In this document: positions 7,879-19,309 of the stretch, one piece after another
How the letters are laid out: each line of letters begins with the position of its first letter
Numbering within the stretch: position 1 is the first letter of the stretch
NCBI RefSeq assembly: GCF_013761245.1
Contig: NZ_JACDUT010000005.1
Location: 1-64,000, forward strand
From: Thermaerobacillus caldiproteolyticus
GTDB taxonomy: Bacteria > Bacillota > Bacilli > Bacillales > Anoxybacillaceae
DNA length: 64,000 bases
Direction of reading: 5' to 3'
Translations under genes and position numbers: made by a program
The notes under the pieces: generated by a model
Seen by the model: only the letters and a program-made list of their open reading frames with translations
Databases searched by the model: none
Told to the model about the DNA's origin: nothing

Positions 7879-9156
7879 ATGGTAGCCGACAAGCATACCA
7901 GCGAAGAAAAGCATGAAGAAAAGCATGACGTCTTAAAGGCGACGCAAATCGTCATACATAGAGCGTTAGAAAAGCTCGGATATCCTGAAGAGGTATATGA
8001 GCTATTGAAAGAGCCGATTCGCATGCTAACAGTGAAAATTCCTGTGCGCATGGATGACGGTACTGTGAAAATTTTCACCGGCTACCGCGCCCAACATAAC
8101 GATGCGGTTGGACCAACAAAAGGGGGCATTCGTTTTCATCCAAATGTAACTGAACGAGAAGTAAAAGCGTTATCTATTTGGATGAGTTTAAAATGCGGAA
8201 TTGTTGATTTACCTTACGGTGGAGGAAAGGGTGGCATCGTTTGCGACCCTCGCAATATGTCGTTCCGTGAGCTAGAGCGATTAAGCCGTGGATACGTTCG
8301 TGCAATTAGCCAGATCGTCGGTCCGACAAAGGATATTCCGGCGCCAGACGTGTTTACGAATTCGCAAATTATGGCATGGATGATGGATGAGTATAGCCGC
8401 ATTGACGAATTTAACTCACCGGGATTCATTACGGGAAAACCGCTTGTGTTGGGTGGTTCACACGGTCGTGAAACAGCAACAGCCAAAGGGGTTACGATTT
8501 GCATTCGTGAAGCGGCGAAAAAGCGCGGCATTGATTTAAAAGGCGCGCGTGTAGTTGTTCAAGGATTCGGTAATGCTGGAAGCTTTTTAGCGAAATTCAT
8601 GCATGATGCTGGAGCGAAAGTCATCGGTATTTCCGATGCCTACGGTGCGCTTTACGATCCAAATGGATTAGATATTGATTATTTGCTTGATCGTCGGGAT
8701 AGCTTTGGAACTGTGACGAAGCTATTTAAAAATACGATTACGAATAAAGAATTGCTTGAACTAGATTGCGATATTTTAGTGCCAGCTGCGATTGAGAATC
8801 AGATTACGGAGGGAAACGCTCATAATATTAAGGCGAGCATCGTTGTAGAAGCAGCGAATGGTCCAACAACGCTCGAAGCTACAGAAATTTTAACACAACG
8901 AGGTATTTTAATCGTTCCAGACGTGTTAGCGAGCGCAGGTGGAGTGACTGTTTCTTATTTTGAATGGGTGCAAAATAACCAAGGATATTATTGGTCTGAA
9001 GAAGAAGTAGAAGAAAAGTTAGAAAAAGTGATGGTGAAAGCGTTTAATAACGTATATGAAACGGCACAGACGCGCCGCGTTGATATGAGATTGGCAGCGT
9101 ATATGGTCGGAGTTAGAAAAATGGCCGAGGCATGCCGTTTCCGCGGATGGATTTAA
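7879..9156 (+). CDS. gudB: NAD-dependent glutamate dehydrogenase
   Basis: A 425-residue enzyme that interconverts glutamate and 2-oxoglutarate plus ammonia. Visible motifs are GPTKGGIRFHP, the catalytic-lysine region LPYGGGKGGI, and the dinucleotide-binding VVQGFGNAGS. Length and sequence fit the hexameric RocG/GudB group. ATG 7879 has GGGAGG about 10 bases upstream. B. subtilis 168 gudB is silenced by a 9-bp duplication giving VKAVKA; here only one VKA precedes LSIWMS, so the enzyme should be active. In B. subtilis gudB is also followed by ypdA. A terminator follows. Confidence 0.95.
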   Translation: MVADKHTSEEKHEEKHDVLKATQIVIHRALEKLGYPEEVYELLKEPIRMLTVKIPVRMDDGTVKIFTGYRAQHNDAVGPTKGGIRFHPNVTEREVKALSIWMSLKCGIVDLPYGGGKGGIVCDPRNMSFRELERLSRGYVRAISQIVGPTKDIPAPDVFTNSQIMAWMMDEYSRIDEFNSPGFITGKPLVLGGSHGRETATAKGVTICIREAAKKRGIDLKGARVVVQGFGNAGSFLAKFMHDAGAKVIGISDAYGALYDPNGLDIDYLLDRRDSFGTVTKLFKNTITNKELLELDCDILVPAAIENQITEGNAHNIKASIVVEAANGPTTLEATEILTQRGILIVPDVLASAGGVTVSYFEWVQNNQGYYWSEEEVEEKLEKVMVKAFNNVYETAQTRRVDMRLAAYMVGVRKMAEACRFRGWI

Positions 9157-9182
9157 GCGAGTGAACATATTTGCAACATATG

Positions 9183-9220
9183 AAAAAATCTCCTATCATT
9201 TTGATGATAGGAGATTTTTT
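9183..9220 (+). terminator. Rho-independent terminator after gudB
   Basis: Stem ATCTCCTATCA (9188-9198) with TGATAGGAGAT (9205-9215), flanked by A- and T-runs, 26 bp after the stop codon. Confidence 0.85.
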
Positions 9221-9247
9221 ACGTACGATTAAGGAGTGAAGAACGAT

Positions 9248-10222
9248 ATGAAGGATGAAAAAATCATCATCGTTGGGGGAGGGCCTTGTGGACTCGCGGC
9301 CGCGATTGCGTTACAAGATGTCGGCTATCAGCCGTTAGTGATAGAGAAAGGGAATATTGTCAACTCCATTTATCATTATCCAACCCATCAAACGTTTTTT
9401 AGTTCGAGTGACCGATTAGAAATCGGCGGGGTACCATTTATTACTGAAAACCGAAAACCAAAACGAAACCAGGCGCTCGCGTACTATCGCGAAGTCGTCA
9501 CACGAAAACAAATTCGCGTTCAGACGTTTGAAAAAGTCGAACAAGTGGCCAAGCAAGAGGATGGAACGTTTATTGTGAAGACAACAAAAGGAGAATATCG
9601 CGCTGAATATGTGATTGTCGCTACCGGCTATTACGATCATCCGAATTATATGAACGTGCCGGGAGAAAATTTACCGAAAGTGACGCACTATTTTAAAGAG
9701 GGACATCCATATTACAATACCGATTGCGTGGTGATTGGCGGCAAAAATTCAAGTGTTGATGCCGCATTGGAGCTTGTGAAAGCAGGGGCTCGTGTCACTG
9801 TTTTATATCGAGGAAGCGAATATTCGTCAAGCATTAAGCCATGGATTTTGCCAGAGTTTGACTCGCTTGTTCGTCAAGGGATCATTCACATGGAGTTTAA
9901 TGCTCATGTGAAAGAAATTACGGAAGACTCGGTGATTTACACAGTAGGAGAAGAAGTGAAAACGATTAAAAACGACTTTGTGTTTGCGATGACGGGGTAT
10001 CATCCTGATCATGAATTTTTAAAGAAAATGGGAGTTGGAATTGACGCAGAAACAGGACGTCCTCTTTATGATCCTGAGACGATGGAAACAAATGTGCCAG
10101 GCATTTTTATTGCTGGTGTCATTGCGGCAGGAAATGATGCGAATGAAATTTTTATTGAAAACGGCCGATTCCACGGACAGCAAATTGCGGCTTGTATTGT
10201 CAAACGCGAGCAAGCAAAATAA
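9248..10222 (+). CDS. bdr: Bacillithiol disulfide reductase YpdA (Bdr)
   Basis: A 324-residue FAD- and NADPH-dependent flavoprotein. The FAD fingerprint is VGGGPCGLAAAIAL near the start, and an NADPH-binding segment VVIGGKNSSVDAALEL lies near residue 160. The Cys in GGGPCG is the position reported as the active-site residue of YpdA-type bacillithiol disulfide reductases. ATG 9248 has AAGGAG at 9231-9236; the upstream GTG would overlap the ribosome site. The bacillithiol synthesis genes bshB1-bshA near 60 kb support the role. Thioredoxin-reductase-like is the older annotation. Confidence 0.88.
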   Translation: MKDEKIIIVGGGPCGLAAAIALQDVGYQPLVIEKGNIVNSIYHYPTHQTFFSSSDRLEIGGVPFITENRKPKRNQALAYYREVVTRKQIRVQTFEKVEQVAKQEDGTFIVKTTKGEYRAEYVIVATGYYDHPNYMNVPGENLPKVTHYFKEGHPYYNTDCVVIGGKNSSVDAALELVKAGARVTVLYRGSEYSSSIKPWILPEFDSLVRQGIIHMEFNAHVKEITEDSVIYTVGEEVKTIKNDFVFAMTGYHPDHEFLKKMGVGIDAETGRPLYDPETMETNVPGIFIAGVIAAGNDANEIFIENGRFHGQQIAACIVKREQAK

Positions 10223-10236
10223 TAAGGAGTAAACAG

Positions 10237-10279
10237 AAAAGCCGCTCAAGAAATCGAATTCTGAGCGGCTTTTGTTTTT
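10237..10279 (+). terminator. Rho-independent terminator after bdr
   Basis: Stem AAAAGCCGCTCA (10237-10248) with TGAGCGGCTTTT (10262-10273) and more T. The A/T-flanked symmetry could also stop reverse-strand transcription from ansA. Confidence 0.8.
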
Positions 10280-10368
10280 AATCGATACCTAGAAAAGAAG
10301 AAGCGTTTCAGAAAACACCTTTTCCTCTTGATCAGCGTTGTTGTGGGGAAGAATGTTTGCTTATCGCA

Positions 10369-11340
10369 TTATTCCATAAACATTTCTTGTAACTGTTGAG
10401 GATCGTTCGTAAGTTCAAGGGCAACGAGCAATTTAATGCGTGCTTTTTGCCCGCTTAAGCCGTTGGAGAAGATGACACCCATTTCTTTCAGTTGTTTGCC
10501 GCCTCCCTCATAACCGTATATATCTTGGACGATGCCGTTAAAACAGCGGGAGACAAGCACGACCGGAATGTTCGCTTCTAGAAGAGAGCGCACGCCTGTT
10601 GCAGCTCGTGGAGGTAAGTTTCCCTGCCCTAATGCTTCAATGACAACGCCATCGAGCGGCAATGTTTGAATTGCTTGGAAAACACTTTCATCCATGCCAG
10701 CATATGCTTTTAACAGAATGACGTTTTTTGTGATTTGTTGAATCGGGTATGTGGTTCGTTTCGTTGGTGCATGATGAAAAAACACGCCGCGTTTTGTAAC
10801 GATACCGATTGGTCCGTATTGCGGACTTTGAAATGTTGCGATATTTGAGGTATGGGTTTTTGTGACATTTTTTGCCGTATGGATTTCGTCATTTAATACC
10901 ACTAATACGCCTTTTCCGCAAGCTTCATCGCTTCCGGCCACTTTCACGGACGAAATTAAATTATAAAGCCCGTCTGCGCCAATTTCATTACTCGAGCGCA
11001 TCGCCCCGGTAACAACAATCGGTACGTTCGCCTGAACGGTTAGGTCTAAAAAATACGCTGTTTCTTCTAACGTATCGGTTCCATGGGTAATGACAATTCC
11101 TTCGATTTGTTCTTTTGCTACTTTTTCTTCAATCTTATTGCGCAATACAAGCATTTCCACCGGTGTAATGTGTGGTGACGGCAAGTGAAATAACTCTTCG
11201 ACTTGAATGTCGCCGAGATTTTTTAGTGACGGAGTTGTATCGTGAAGAGGGTTGGTTTCATGCGGTCGGACAGCTCCTGTCTTTTCATCTTCTTTCATCG
11301 AAATTGTTCCACCAGTATGAATGATTAAAATTTTTTTCAT
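10369..11340 (-). CDS. ansA: Type I L-asparaginase
   Basis: A 323-residue cytoplasmic asparaginase (asparagine to aspartate plus ammonia). The two catalytic threonine motifs are clear: HTGGTISM near residue 10 and ITHGTDTLEETAYFL near residue 90, with TGAMRSSNEIGADG following. ATG 11340 has a GGGGGGAAAA ribosome site; the upstream extension is unlikely. It is a single reverse-strand gene between bdr and prsW. No signal peptide, in line with the cytoplasmic type I group. Confidence 0.93.
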   Translation of the reverse strand: MKKILIIHTGGTISMKEDEKTGAVRPHETNPLHDTTPSLKNLGDIQVEELFHLPSPHITPVEMLVLRNKIEEKVAKEQIEGIVITHGTDTLEETAYFLDLTVQANVPIVVTGAMRSSNEIGADGLYNLISSVKVAGSDEACGKGVLVVLNDEIHTAKNVTKTHTSNIATFQSPQYGPIGIVTKRGVFFHHAPTKRTTYPIQQITKNVILLKAYAGMDESVFQAIQTLPLDGVVIEALGQGNLPPRAATGVRSLLEANIPVVLVSRCFNGIVQDIYGYEGGGKQLKEMGVIFSNGLSGQKARIKLLVALELTNDPQQLQEMFME

Positions 11341-11447
11341 CGTTTTCCCCCCCAATATGATCAAAAACAGAAATAAATGTCATTTTCAATAATCATAATC
11401 TCATGTTACCATAAAGATAAAAAGAACGGATAGAAACGAGGATCTGT

Positions 11448-12122
11448 ATGTTAACGTTAATTTCTGCTGGTGTTGCTCCAGGTGTTGCGTTACTTAGTTA
11501 TTTTTATTTAAAAGATGAATATGAAACAGAGCCGCTTTCTCTTGTGTTGCGCACATTTTTATTCGGAGCGATTCTTGTTTTTCCGATTATGTTTATTCAA
11601 TATGTCCTTCATGTGGAAGGAATTGTGACGGCCAAATTCGCACAGGCGTTTTTCGTTTCGGGGCTGCTTGAAGAGTTTGTAAAATGGTTTGTTGTGTATT
11701 TTTTTATTTTTGATCATCATGAATTTGATGAACCATATGATGGAATTGTTTATAGTGCGAGCGTGTCGCTTGGATTTGCGACAATGGAAAATATTTTATA
11801 TTTGTTCGCTAACGGCGTTGAGTTTGCGGTGACAAGAGCGGTGTTGCCTGTGTCAAGCCATGCGTTGTTTGCCGTCATCATGGGATTTTATTTAGGAAAA
11901 GCAAAATTTTCTAACCGGAAGCACCGTTATGTCTTCTTTTCCTTTTTATTTCCGCTTTTGTTGCACGGGACGTATGATTTTATTTTACTAACGCAAGAAA
12001 AATGGGGATATTATATGGTGCCATTTATGTTATTTTTATGGTGGCTGGCGCTTCGCAAAGTGAAGCAAGCCAAAGGGCTGCATTACCACGAAGTCGCCTC
12101 CCCAGCAAAAAGCCAAGTCTAA
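11448..12122 (+). CDS. prsW: Intramembrane glutamic protease PrsW
   Basis: A 224-residue polytopic membrane protein of the PrsW family. The catalytic Glu-Glu pair appears in SGLLEEFVKWFVVYF near residue 77, with the further conserved PYDGIVYSASVSLGFATMEN and PVSSHALFAVIMG (His) segments. In B. subtilis PrsW makes the site-1 cut in the anti-sigma factor RsiW, releasing sigma-W during envelope stress. Location before sleB matches B. subtilis (ypdC). The stop codon lies inside the terminator hairpin. Confidence 0.9.
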   Translation: MLTLISAGVAPGVALLSYFYLKDEYETEPLSLVLRTFLFGAILVFPIMFIQYVLHVEGIVTAKFAQAFFVSGLLEEFVKWFVVYFFIFDHHEFDEPYDGIVYSASVSLGFATMENILYLFANGVEFAVTRAVLPVSSHALFAVIMGFYLGKAKFSNRKHRYVFFSFLFPLLLHGTYDFILLTQEKWGYYMVPFMLFLWWLALRKVKQAKGLHYHEVASPAKSQV

Positions 12123-12140
12123 ACGACTTGGTTTTTTTTT
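12113..12140 (+). terminator. Rho-independent terminator after prsW
   Basis: Stem CCAAGTC (12113-12119) with GACTTGG (12125-12131), followed by nine T. The prsW stop codon is in the loop region. Confidence 0.8.
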
Positions 12141-12206
12141 GTATAAAAAGGCAGTTTGAACAAAAAATAGGGATAAAACTATTAGGATAGAAAAGGAGGG
12201 TTCTTT

Positions 12207-13016
12207 ATGTTGGGGAAGGCGAAACGCTATCCAATTGTTATGTTTTTGTTCGCTTTTTTATTGGTATACGAGCTGCCTACAGAAAAAGCAAGCGCATTTT
12301 CCAATCAAGTGATTCAGCGCGGTGCGGTAGGTGACGATGTCATTGAGTTACAAGCACGTTTACAATATATCGGCTTTTATAATGGAAAAATCGATGGGGT
12401 ATTCGGATGGGGAACGTATTGGGCTGTGCGTAACTTTCAATATGAATATGGTTTGCCAGTCGATGGACTTGCCGGTGCAAGCACAAAAGCAAAGCTAGTG
12501 AAAGTGTCTAGGTATCACGAACAATTCGTAAAAGAACAAATTCGAAAAGGAAATTCCTTTACACATTACGGTGGCAAGCCGCTAAGCCAACAGGTGAAAC
12601 GAGGCGGCGGTTCAGCACGCGCTTCTACGAGAGTAACGGCCGCCAATGTGCCGAAAGGATTTTCGCAAAATGATATTCAACTTATGGCCAATGCTGTTTA
12701 TGGGGAAGCGCGCGGGGAGCCTTATATCGGTCAAGTTGCTGTGGCAGCGGTCATTTTAAACCGACTTGATCATCCGTCGTTTCCGCATACGGTAGCAGGG
12801 GTCATTTTCCAACCGGGGGCGTTTACGGCTGTCGCTGATGGACAAATTTGGCTGACACCGAATGAAACGGCGAAAAAAGCAGTTCTTGATGCGATTAACG
12901 GTTGGGACCCTACAGGTGGAGCAATTTATTATTTTAATCCAGCAACGGCGACGAGCAGTTGGATTTGGAATCGCCCGCAAATTAAACAAATTGGCAAGCA
13001 TATTTTTTGTAAATAA
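12207..13016 (+). CDS. sleB: Spore cortex-lytic enzyme SleB
   Basis: A 269-residue exported protein. A signal peptide (residues 1-31) is followed by a peptidoglycan-binding domain (about 36-95, with LQARLQYIGFYNGKIDGVFG) and a C-terminal Hydrolase_2 (lytic transglycosylase) domain from about 150. The catalytic Glu is in AVYGEARGEPYIGQVAVAAV. SleB cleaves muramic-lactam cortex during germination. AAGGAGGG precedes ATG 12207. A weak sigma-G-like pair (TTGAAC, 17 bp, CTATTA) lies about 30 bp upstream. It is followed after 17 bp by its partner ypeB. Confidence 0.95.
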   Translation: MLGKAKRYPIVMFLFAFLLVYELPTEKASAFSNQVIQRGAVGDDVIELQARLQYIGFYNGKIDGVFGWGTYWAVRNFQYEYGLPVDGLAGASTKAKLVKVSRYHEQFVKEQIRKGNSFTHYGGKPLSQQVKRGGGSARASTRVTAANVPKGFSQNDIQLMANAVYGEARGEPYIGQVAVAAVILNRLDHPSFPHTVAGVIFQPGAFTAVADGQIWLTPNETAKKAVLDAINGWDPTGGAIYYFNPATATSSWIWNRPQIKQIGKHIFCK

Positions 13017-13033
13017 ACTAGGAGGTGAACGAC

Positions 13034-14365
13034 ATGTTACGGGTGCTATTAATTGGTGTATTGTCACTTGGGGTTGTTGGAACCGCTTATTGGGGATATC
13101 GTGAACATCAAGAAAAAAACGCGGTTTTATTGCATGCTGAAAACAACTATCAGCGTGCCTTTCATGATTTAACGTATCAAATTGATTTATTGCACGATAA
13201 AATTGGAACGACGCTCGCAATGAATTCGCGTGCTTCGCTTTCTCCGGCGCTCGCTGAAGTGTGGCGAATTGCTTCAGAGGCGCATTCGGATGTAGGGCAG
13301 TTGCCACTTTCGTTACTTCCTTTTAATAAGACTCAGCAGTTTCTTGCGCAAATTGGTGAATTTAGCTATCGAACGGCGATTCGTGACTTAGAGAAAGAAC
13401 CGTTAACAAAAGGAGAATATCAAACATTGCGAGCGCTTTATAAAAGTGCTGCGAATATTCAGCAGGAACTTCGCAATGTACAACATTTAGTATTACAAAA
13501 TAATTTGCGTTGGATGGACGTCGAGCTTGCGCTGGCGACAGAGAAACAACCCAGTGATAACATCATCATTGATGGATTTAAGGCAGTCGAAAAAAATGTT
13601 GAATCAGCGGATTTCGGTCCGACTTTTACAAGCTTAGAAAATAAAGAAAAAGGATTTGTCCGCGTTAGCGGAAAATCGATTACAAAGGAAGAGGCGAAGC
13701 ACGTCGCCGTTTCCTTTTTAGGGCTAAAAGGGACAGAAAAAATCAAAGTAGTTCGCAGTGGGAAAGGAGCGGATGAACGCTTTTATAGCTTAACAATTCA
13801 CGATCCAAAAACGAATGCTGATACGTATATCGATATTACGGAAAAAGGCGGCTATCCGATTTGGGTCATTGACAGCCGTCCGATTAAAAAACAAAAGATC
13901 AGCGTACATGAAGCGGCAGTGAAAGGGATGGAGTTTTTAAAGAAGCATAAATTTACGAACCTAGAGCTATATGATAGTACACAATATGATAATGTTGCTG
14001 TTCTTACGTTTGTAACCAATGAAAACGGTGTTCGCATTTATCCGGAAGCGATAAAGATGAAGGTGGCTCTTGATGATGGAAAGATCGTCGGCTTTTCTGC
14101 GCGCGACTATTTATCCTCGAACATCAAGCGTCCTTTGCCAAAACCGGCATTAACGGTCGAACAGGCAAGAACGAAAATCAATCCAAATTTAAAAGTGATG
14201 GAACAGCGTCAAGCGATCATCACGAATGATATGAATCAAGAAGTACTCTGTTATGAATTTTTAGGGACATTGGGTGACGATACGTATCAAATCTTTGTTA
14301 ACGCGAAAACTGGTACGGAAGAGAAAGTAGAAAAACTACAAGGCGTGGAACAACTTTATGATTAA
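13034..14365 (+). CDS. ypeB: Germination protein YpeB
   Basis: A 443-residue protein with an N-terminal membrane anchor (about residues 3-20), a helical N-terminal half and a C-terminal part with repeated PepSY-type modules (SITKEEAKHVAVSFLG near 215, ISVHEAAVKGMEFLKK near 290, LTVEQARTKINPNL near 375). YpeB and SleB need each other for stability in the spore inner membrane. ATG 13034 follows AGGAGGTGA. Co-transcribed with sleB and closed by a terminator. Confidence 0.93.
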   Translation: MLRVLLIGVLSLGVVGTAYWGYREHQEKNAVLLHAENNYQRAFHDLTYQIDLLHDKIGTTLAMNSRASLSPALAEVWRIASEAHSDVGQLPLSLLPFNKTQQFLAQIGEFSYRTAIRDLEKEPLTKGEYQTLRALYKSAANIQQELRNVQHLVLQNNLRWMDVELALATEKQPSDNIIIDGFKAVEKNVESADFGPTFTSLENKEKGFVRVSGKSITKEEAKHVAVSFLGLKGTEKIKVVRSGKGADERFYSLTIHDPKTNADTYIDITEKGGYPIWVIDSRPIKKQKISVHEAAVKGMEFLKKHKFTNLELYDSTQYDNVAVLTFVTNENGVRIYPEAIKMKVALDDGKIVGFSARDYLSSNIKRPLPKPALTVEQARTKINPNLKVMEQRQAIITNDMNQEVLCYEFLGTLGDDTYQIFVNAKTGTEEKVEKLQGVEQLYD

Positions 14366-14400
14366 AGGAAAAGCTTGTCATCAGCTTTTCCTTTTTGTTT
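14364..14400 (+). terminator. Rho-independent terminator after ypeB
   Basis: Stem AAAGGAAAAGCT (14364-14375) with AGCTTTTCCTTT (14383-14394) and a T-rich tail, overlapping the ypeB stop codon. Confidence 0.8.
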
Positions 14401-14442
14401 AATTAAGATAAAGAGACCGCCATGAATGCGAGGGGGAAACAA

Positions 14443-15102
14443 ATGATAAAAATTGGGGATACTTTAACTCTTGAATCAACAAATGGAAAAGAGGTACATG
14501 AATATAAATGTAAAGTCATTGACGTTTTTCCGAACCATGTACATATTGATTATCCCGTGAATATGAAAACAGGAAAAACGGTGTTTTTATTAAATGGAAT
14601 GCAATTTAAAGCAAGTTTTGTTGGAAAAGATGACAATCTTTATTTGTTTGACACCGAAGTAACGGGAAAAGTGCGCGATCCAGTTCCAATGGTTGTTCTT
14701 TCATATCCGGGAGAAGAACAGCTCGTTCGCGTTCAGCGCCGTCAATACGTTCGGGTAGAAGCAAACGTAGATGTCGCGATTCATCCGCTTCATGGTGAAT
14801 TTTCACCGTTTACAACGATGACGACGGATATTAGCGCAGGGGGAGCTGCCATTGTTCTGCCGCAGCAGGTTCAGCAGTTTTTACCGGGGATGGTTGTAGA
14901 AGCTTGGCTTGTGTTATGTATGAAATCGGGAGACTACCATTATTTAAAACTACCGGCGAAGGTCATTCGCGTTTTTCAAGCGGAGTGCAGCGATGTCTAT
15001 CGAGCATCGTTACAATTTCTCACGATGTCTCCGCAAGAGCGGTTATTGCTCATTCGTTATAGTTTTGAGCGGCAATTAGAACTACGCCAAAAAGAAGAAT
15101 AA
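14443..15102 (+). CDS. ypfA: PilZ-domain cyclic-di-GMP receptor (YpfA/MotI)
   Basis: A 219-residue protein with an N-terminal YcgR-like flagellar domain (residues 1-90) and a C-terminal PilZ domain. The two c-di-GMP-binding motifs are present: the RRQYVR arginines near residue 100 and DISAGGAAI near 130. In B. subtilis this protein (MotI/DgrA) disengages the flagellar motor when c-di-GMP is high. ATG 14443 has GAGGGGGAAA upstream, better than the ATG 21 bases earlier. Same position as in B. subtilis, between ypeB and ypfB-cmk. Confidence 0.9.
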   Translation: MIKIGDTLTLESTNGKEVHEYKCKVIDVFPNHVHIDYPVNMKTGKTVFLLNGMQFKASFVGKDDNLYLFDTEVTGKVRDPVPMVVLSYPGEEQLVRVQRRQYVRVEANVDVAIHPLHGEFSPFTTMTTDISAGGAAIVLPQQVQQFLPGMVVEAWLVLCMKSGDYHYLKLPAKVIRVFQAECSDVYRASLQFLTMSPQERLLLIRYSFERQLELRQKEE

Positions 15103-15156
15103 ATGAAGCGTTCATGTGCAATAATAGGGACAAAAACGGAAGTCGGGTGTGTAGGG

Positions 15157-15336
15157 ATGAAACGAATCGAACAGCTATTGTTAAAAGTAGTTGTCATTCA
15201 ATTTATTTTTTTATTTATTGCACAATGCTTGCTGCTATACACGCCGCTTGCTCCCTATTTAGGAAAAGTGTATGAATATGAAGGGGTCAGTAAACAAGAA
15301 AAAACAAAAACAATGGAAACAATCGTCGACCAGTGA
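15157..15336 (+). CDS. ypfB: Small membrane protein YpfB (DUF5359)
   Basis: A 59-residue protein starting MKRIEQLLLKVVVIQF, with one membrane segment (about 9-30) and a short outer tail (GKVYEYEGVSKQEK). Size, single helix and the YEYEGV tail match YpfB between ypfA and cmk in B. subtilis. The same frame opens earlier, at ATG 15103 right after the ypfA stop, giving 77 residues; neither start has a strong ribosome site. Function unknown. Confidence 0.7.
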   Translation: MKRIEQLLLKVVVIQFIFLFIAQCLLLYTPLAPYLGKVYEYEGVSKQEKTKTMETIVDQ

Positions 15337-15367
15337 CGGTTCATATGATAAAATATCATCGGAGTAC

Positions 15368-15389
15368 GCAGGAATTTCCTGCTTTTTTC
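15368..15389 (+). terminator. Rho-independent terminator after ypfB
   Basis: Stem GCAGG/CCTGC with an AATTT loop (15368-15382), then TTTTTT. It lies 32 bp after ypfB and about 40 bp before cmk. Confidence 0.7.
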
Positions 15390-15430
15390 TTTGATAAAAT
15401 AGATTTGAACGAATTGTGGGTGGTTTTATG

Positions 15431-16105
15431 ATGAGTAAACGAATATCGATTGCGATTGATGGGCCAGCAGCGGCAGGAAAAAGCACTGTCGCTAAAATTT
15501 TGGCGGAAAGACTTTCTTATCTTTATATTGATACAGGAGCGATGTACCGAGCGCTGACGTATCGTGCCTTGCAAGAAGGAATTGACCTTGACGATGAAAA
15601 GGCATTAATTGCTTTATTAAAAGATACATATATTGAGTTAAAGCCATCAGAGCGCGGACAACTTGTGTTTGTCAATGGGGAAGATGTGACCAACATTATT
15701 CGCAATGAGAAAGTAACGAATTCTGTATCGATCGTTGCTAAGCATCCGCTAGTGCGCCAAGAAATGGTTGCACGCCAGCGCGCCTTAGCGCAGCATGGGG
15801 GGGTAGTGATGGATGGCCGCGATATCGGTACACATGTCCTTCCACATGCAGAAGTGAAGATTTTTTTAAAAGCATCTGTAGAAGAAAGGGCACAGCGCCG
15901 TCATGCTGAAAATATTGCAAGGGGATTTGAATCCGATCTAGAAACGTTAAAAGAGGAAATAGCCCGTCGCGACAAAATTGATTCAGAACGGAAGGTAGCC
16001 CCGCTCAAAAAAGCGGAAGATGCTGTTGAAATTGATACAACTTCTTTATCGGTTGACGATGTCGTTAATCGCATTATGGAAATTGTAGATGAAAGGACGG
16101 GGTGA
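15431..16105 (+). CDS. cmk: Cytidylate kinase
   Basis: A 224-residue CMP/dCMP kinase. The P-loop [13 protein letters not shown] is at residues 10-22, followed by [14 protein letters not shown] and the CMP-binding/lid segments [14 protein letters not shown] and [12 protein letters not shown] 15431 is favoured by spacing from GGGTGG; ATG 15428 and an upstream GTG are alternatives. The downstream acyltransferase starts at the stop codon, and the cmk-plsC-ypfD order suggests one transcription unit. Confidence 0.94.
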   Translation: MSKRISIAIDGPAAAGKSTVAKILAERLSYLYIDTGAMYRALTYRALQEGIDLDDEKALIALLKDTYIELKPSERGQLVFVNGEDVTNIIRNEKVTNSVSIVAKHPLVRQEMVARQRALAQHGGVVMDGRDIGTHVLPHAEVKIFLKASVEERAQRRHAENIARGFESDLETLKEEIARRDKIDSERKVAPLKKAEDAVEIDTTSLSVDDVVNRIMEIVDERTG

Positions 16106-16107
16106 CA

Positions 16108-16689
16108 TTGGATTTTTATTCCTTTGCCAAAGGAGTAGTAAAAGGGATTTTAAAGCCCCTTTACCGTGTTGAAGTGATTGGGATAGAACAGTTTCCAAAG
16201 GAGGGAGGAGTGCTCCTTTGTGCAAACCATATTAGCAACCTTGACCCTCCGATTGTTGGAATTACGGCTCCTCGACCGATTCATTTTATGGCAAAAGAGG
16301 AGTTGTTCCATGTACCGGTATTGAAAAACTTGATTTCTTCGTTACACGCATTTCCAGTCAAACGAGGAATGAGCGATCGCCAAGCGTTGCGAGTCGGATT
16401 AGATGTTTTAAAGCAAGGACATGTATTAGGGATTTTCCCGGAAGGTACGCGAAGCAAGGACGGAAAATTGCAGAAGGGGCTATCCGGCGTTGGCTTTTTT
16501 GCATTACGGACAAATGCAGCCGTTGTCCCTTGTGCTATCATCGGACCATATCGACCGTTTAAAAAATTGAAAGTTGTTTACGGAGCTCCGATTCATATGG
16601 AGCCGCTTCGCGCGAAAAAAGCTTCCCCTGAGGAAGCAACGGATTATATTATGGACCATATTCAAGCGCTTTTGGACCAATATCAGTAA
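16108..16689 (+). CDS. 1-acyl-glycerol-3-phosphate acyltransferase (PlsC paralogue)
   Basis: A 193-residue acyltransferase of phospholipid synthesis, adding a second acyl chain to lysophosphatidate. The family motifs are visible: CANHISNLDPP (catalytic NHx4D), FPVKRGMSDRQA, GIFPEGTRSKDGKL and the Pro-rich VVPCAIIGPY. The TTG at 16108 is best placed relative to AAAGGA; a GTG at 16102 overlapping the cmk stop is the alternative. A weak amphipathic N-terminus may hold it to the membrane. B. subtilis lacks a plsC-type gene here; its PlsC is encoded elsewhere. Confidence 0.85.
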   Translation: MDFYSFAKGVVKGILKPLYRVEVIGIEQFPKEGGVLLCANHISNLDPPIVGITAPRPIHFMAKEELFHVPVLKNLISSLHAFPVKRGMSDRQALRVGLDVLKQGHVLGIFPEGTRSKDGKLQKGLSGVGFFALRTNAAVVPCAIIGPYRPFKKLKVVYGAPIHMEPLRAKKASPEEATDYIMDHIQALLDQYQ

Positions 16690-16697
16690 GCATTCGC

Positions 16698-16728
16698 TTA
16701 CATGTCTTTTGTGAAAATATGGTATAAT
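16698..16728 (+). promoter_or_regulatory. Candidate sigma-A promoter before ypfD
   Basis: A perfect TATAAT (16723-16728) is preceded by TTACAT (16698-16703) with a 19-bp spacer, which is long. It lies about 140 bp before the ypfD start, in the 177-bp gap after the acyltransferase gene. Confidence 0.45.
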
Positions 16729-16866
16729 AAATAGAAAAGCGGTCCTTCGGGAAAATCATAACGTTTTTTTGTTTGGACATGATATAGTTAAGTAGGGAAC
16801 ATGTTCCAACTTTACGGATGTTTGGTAAAGCTGCATGGACCGTCAGTCGACTAAGGAGGGTTAAGA

Positions 16867-19090
<2,224 letters not shown>

Positions 19091-19095
19091 ATTCA

Positions 19096-19151
19096 CCCCT
19101 TCATCTCGATGACTAAAATTCACGGGATGAAGGGGTTTTTAATGAAATGGG
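19096..19151 (+). terminator. Rho-independent terminator after fni
   Basis: Stem CCCCTTCATC (19096-19105) with GATGAAGGGG (19136-19145), then TTTTT. The loop is long (30 bases). Confidence 0.75.
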
Positions 19152-19309
19152 CATAGACCTTTTCTATCTGTTTTCTCAGAAATGAGAAACCCTCCACTTT
19201 TTTATATGCTTATATAACTTTTATTATCAGAAAAATGATTATCTCATTTTAAAAAGGGAAAAATAGAGGTTGAGAACAGAACGTCTACCGATAGAAAGAA
19301 GGGAATTGT

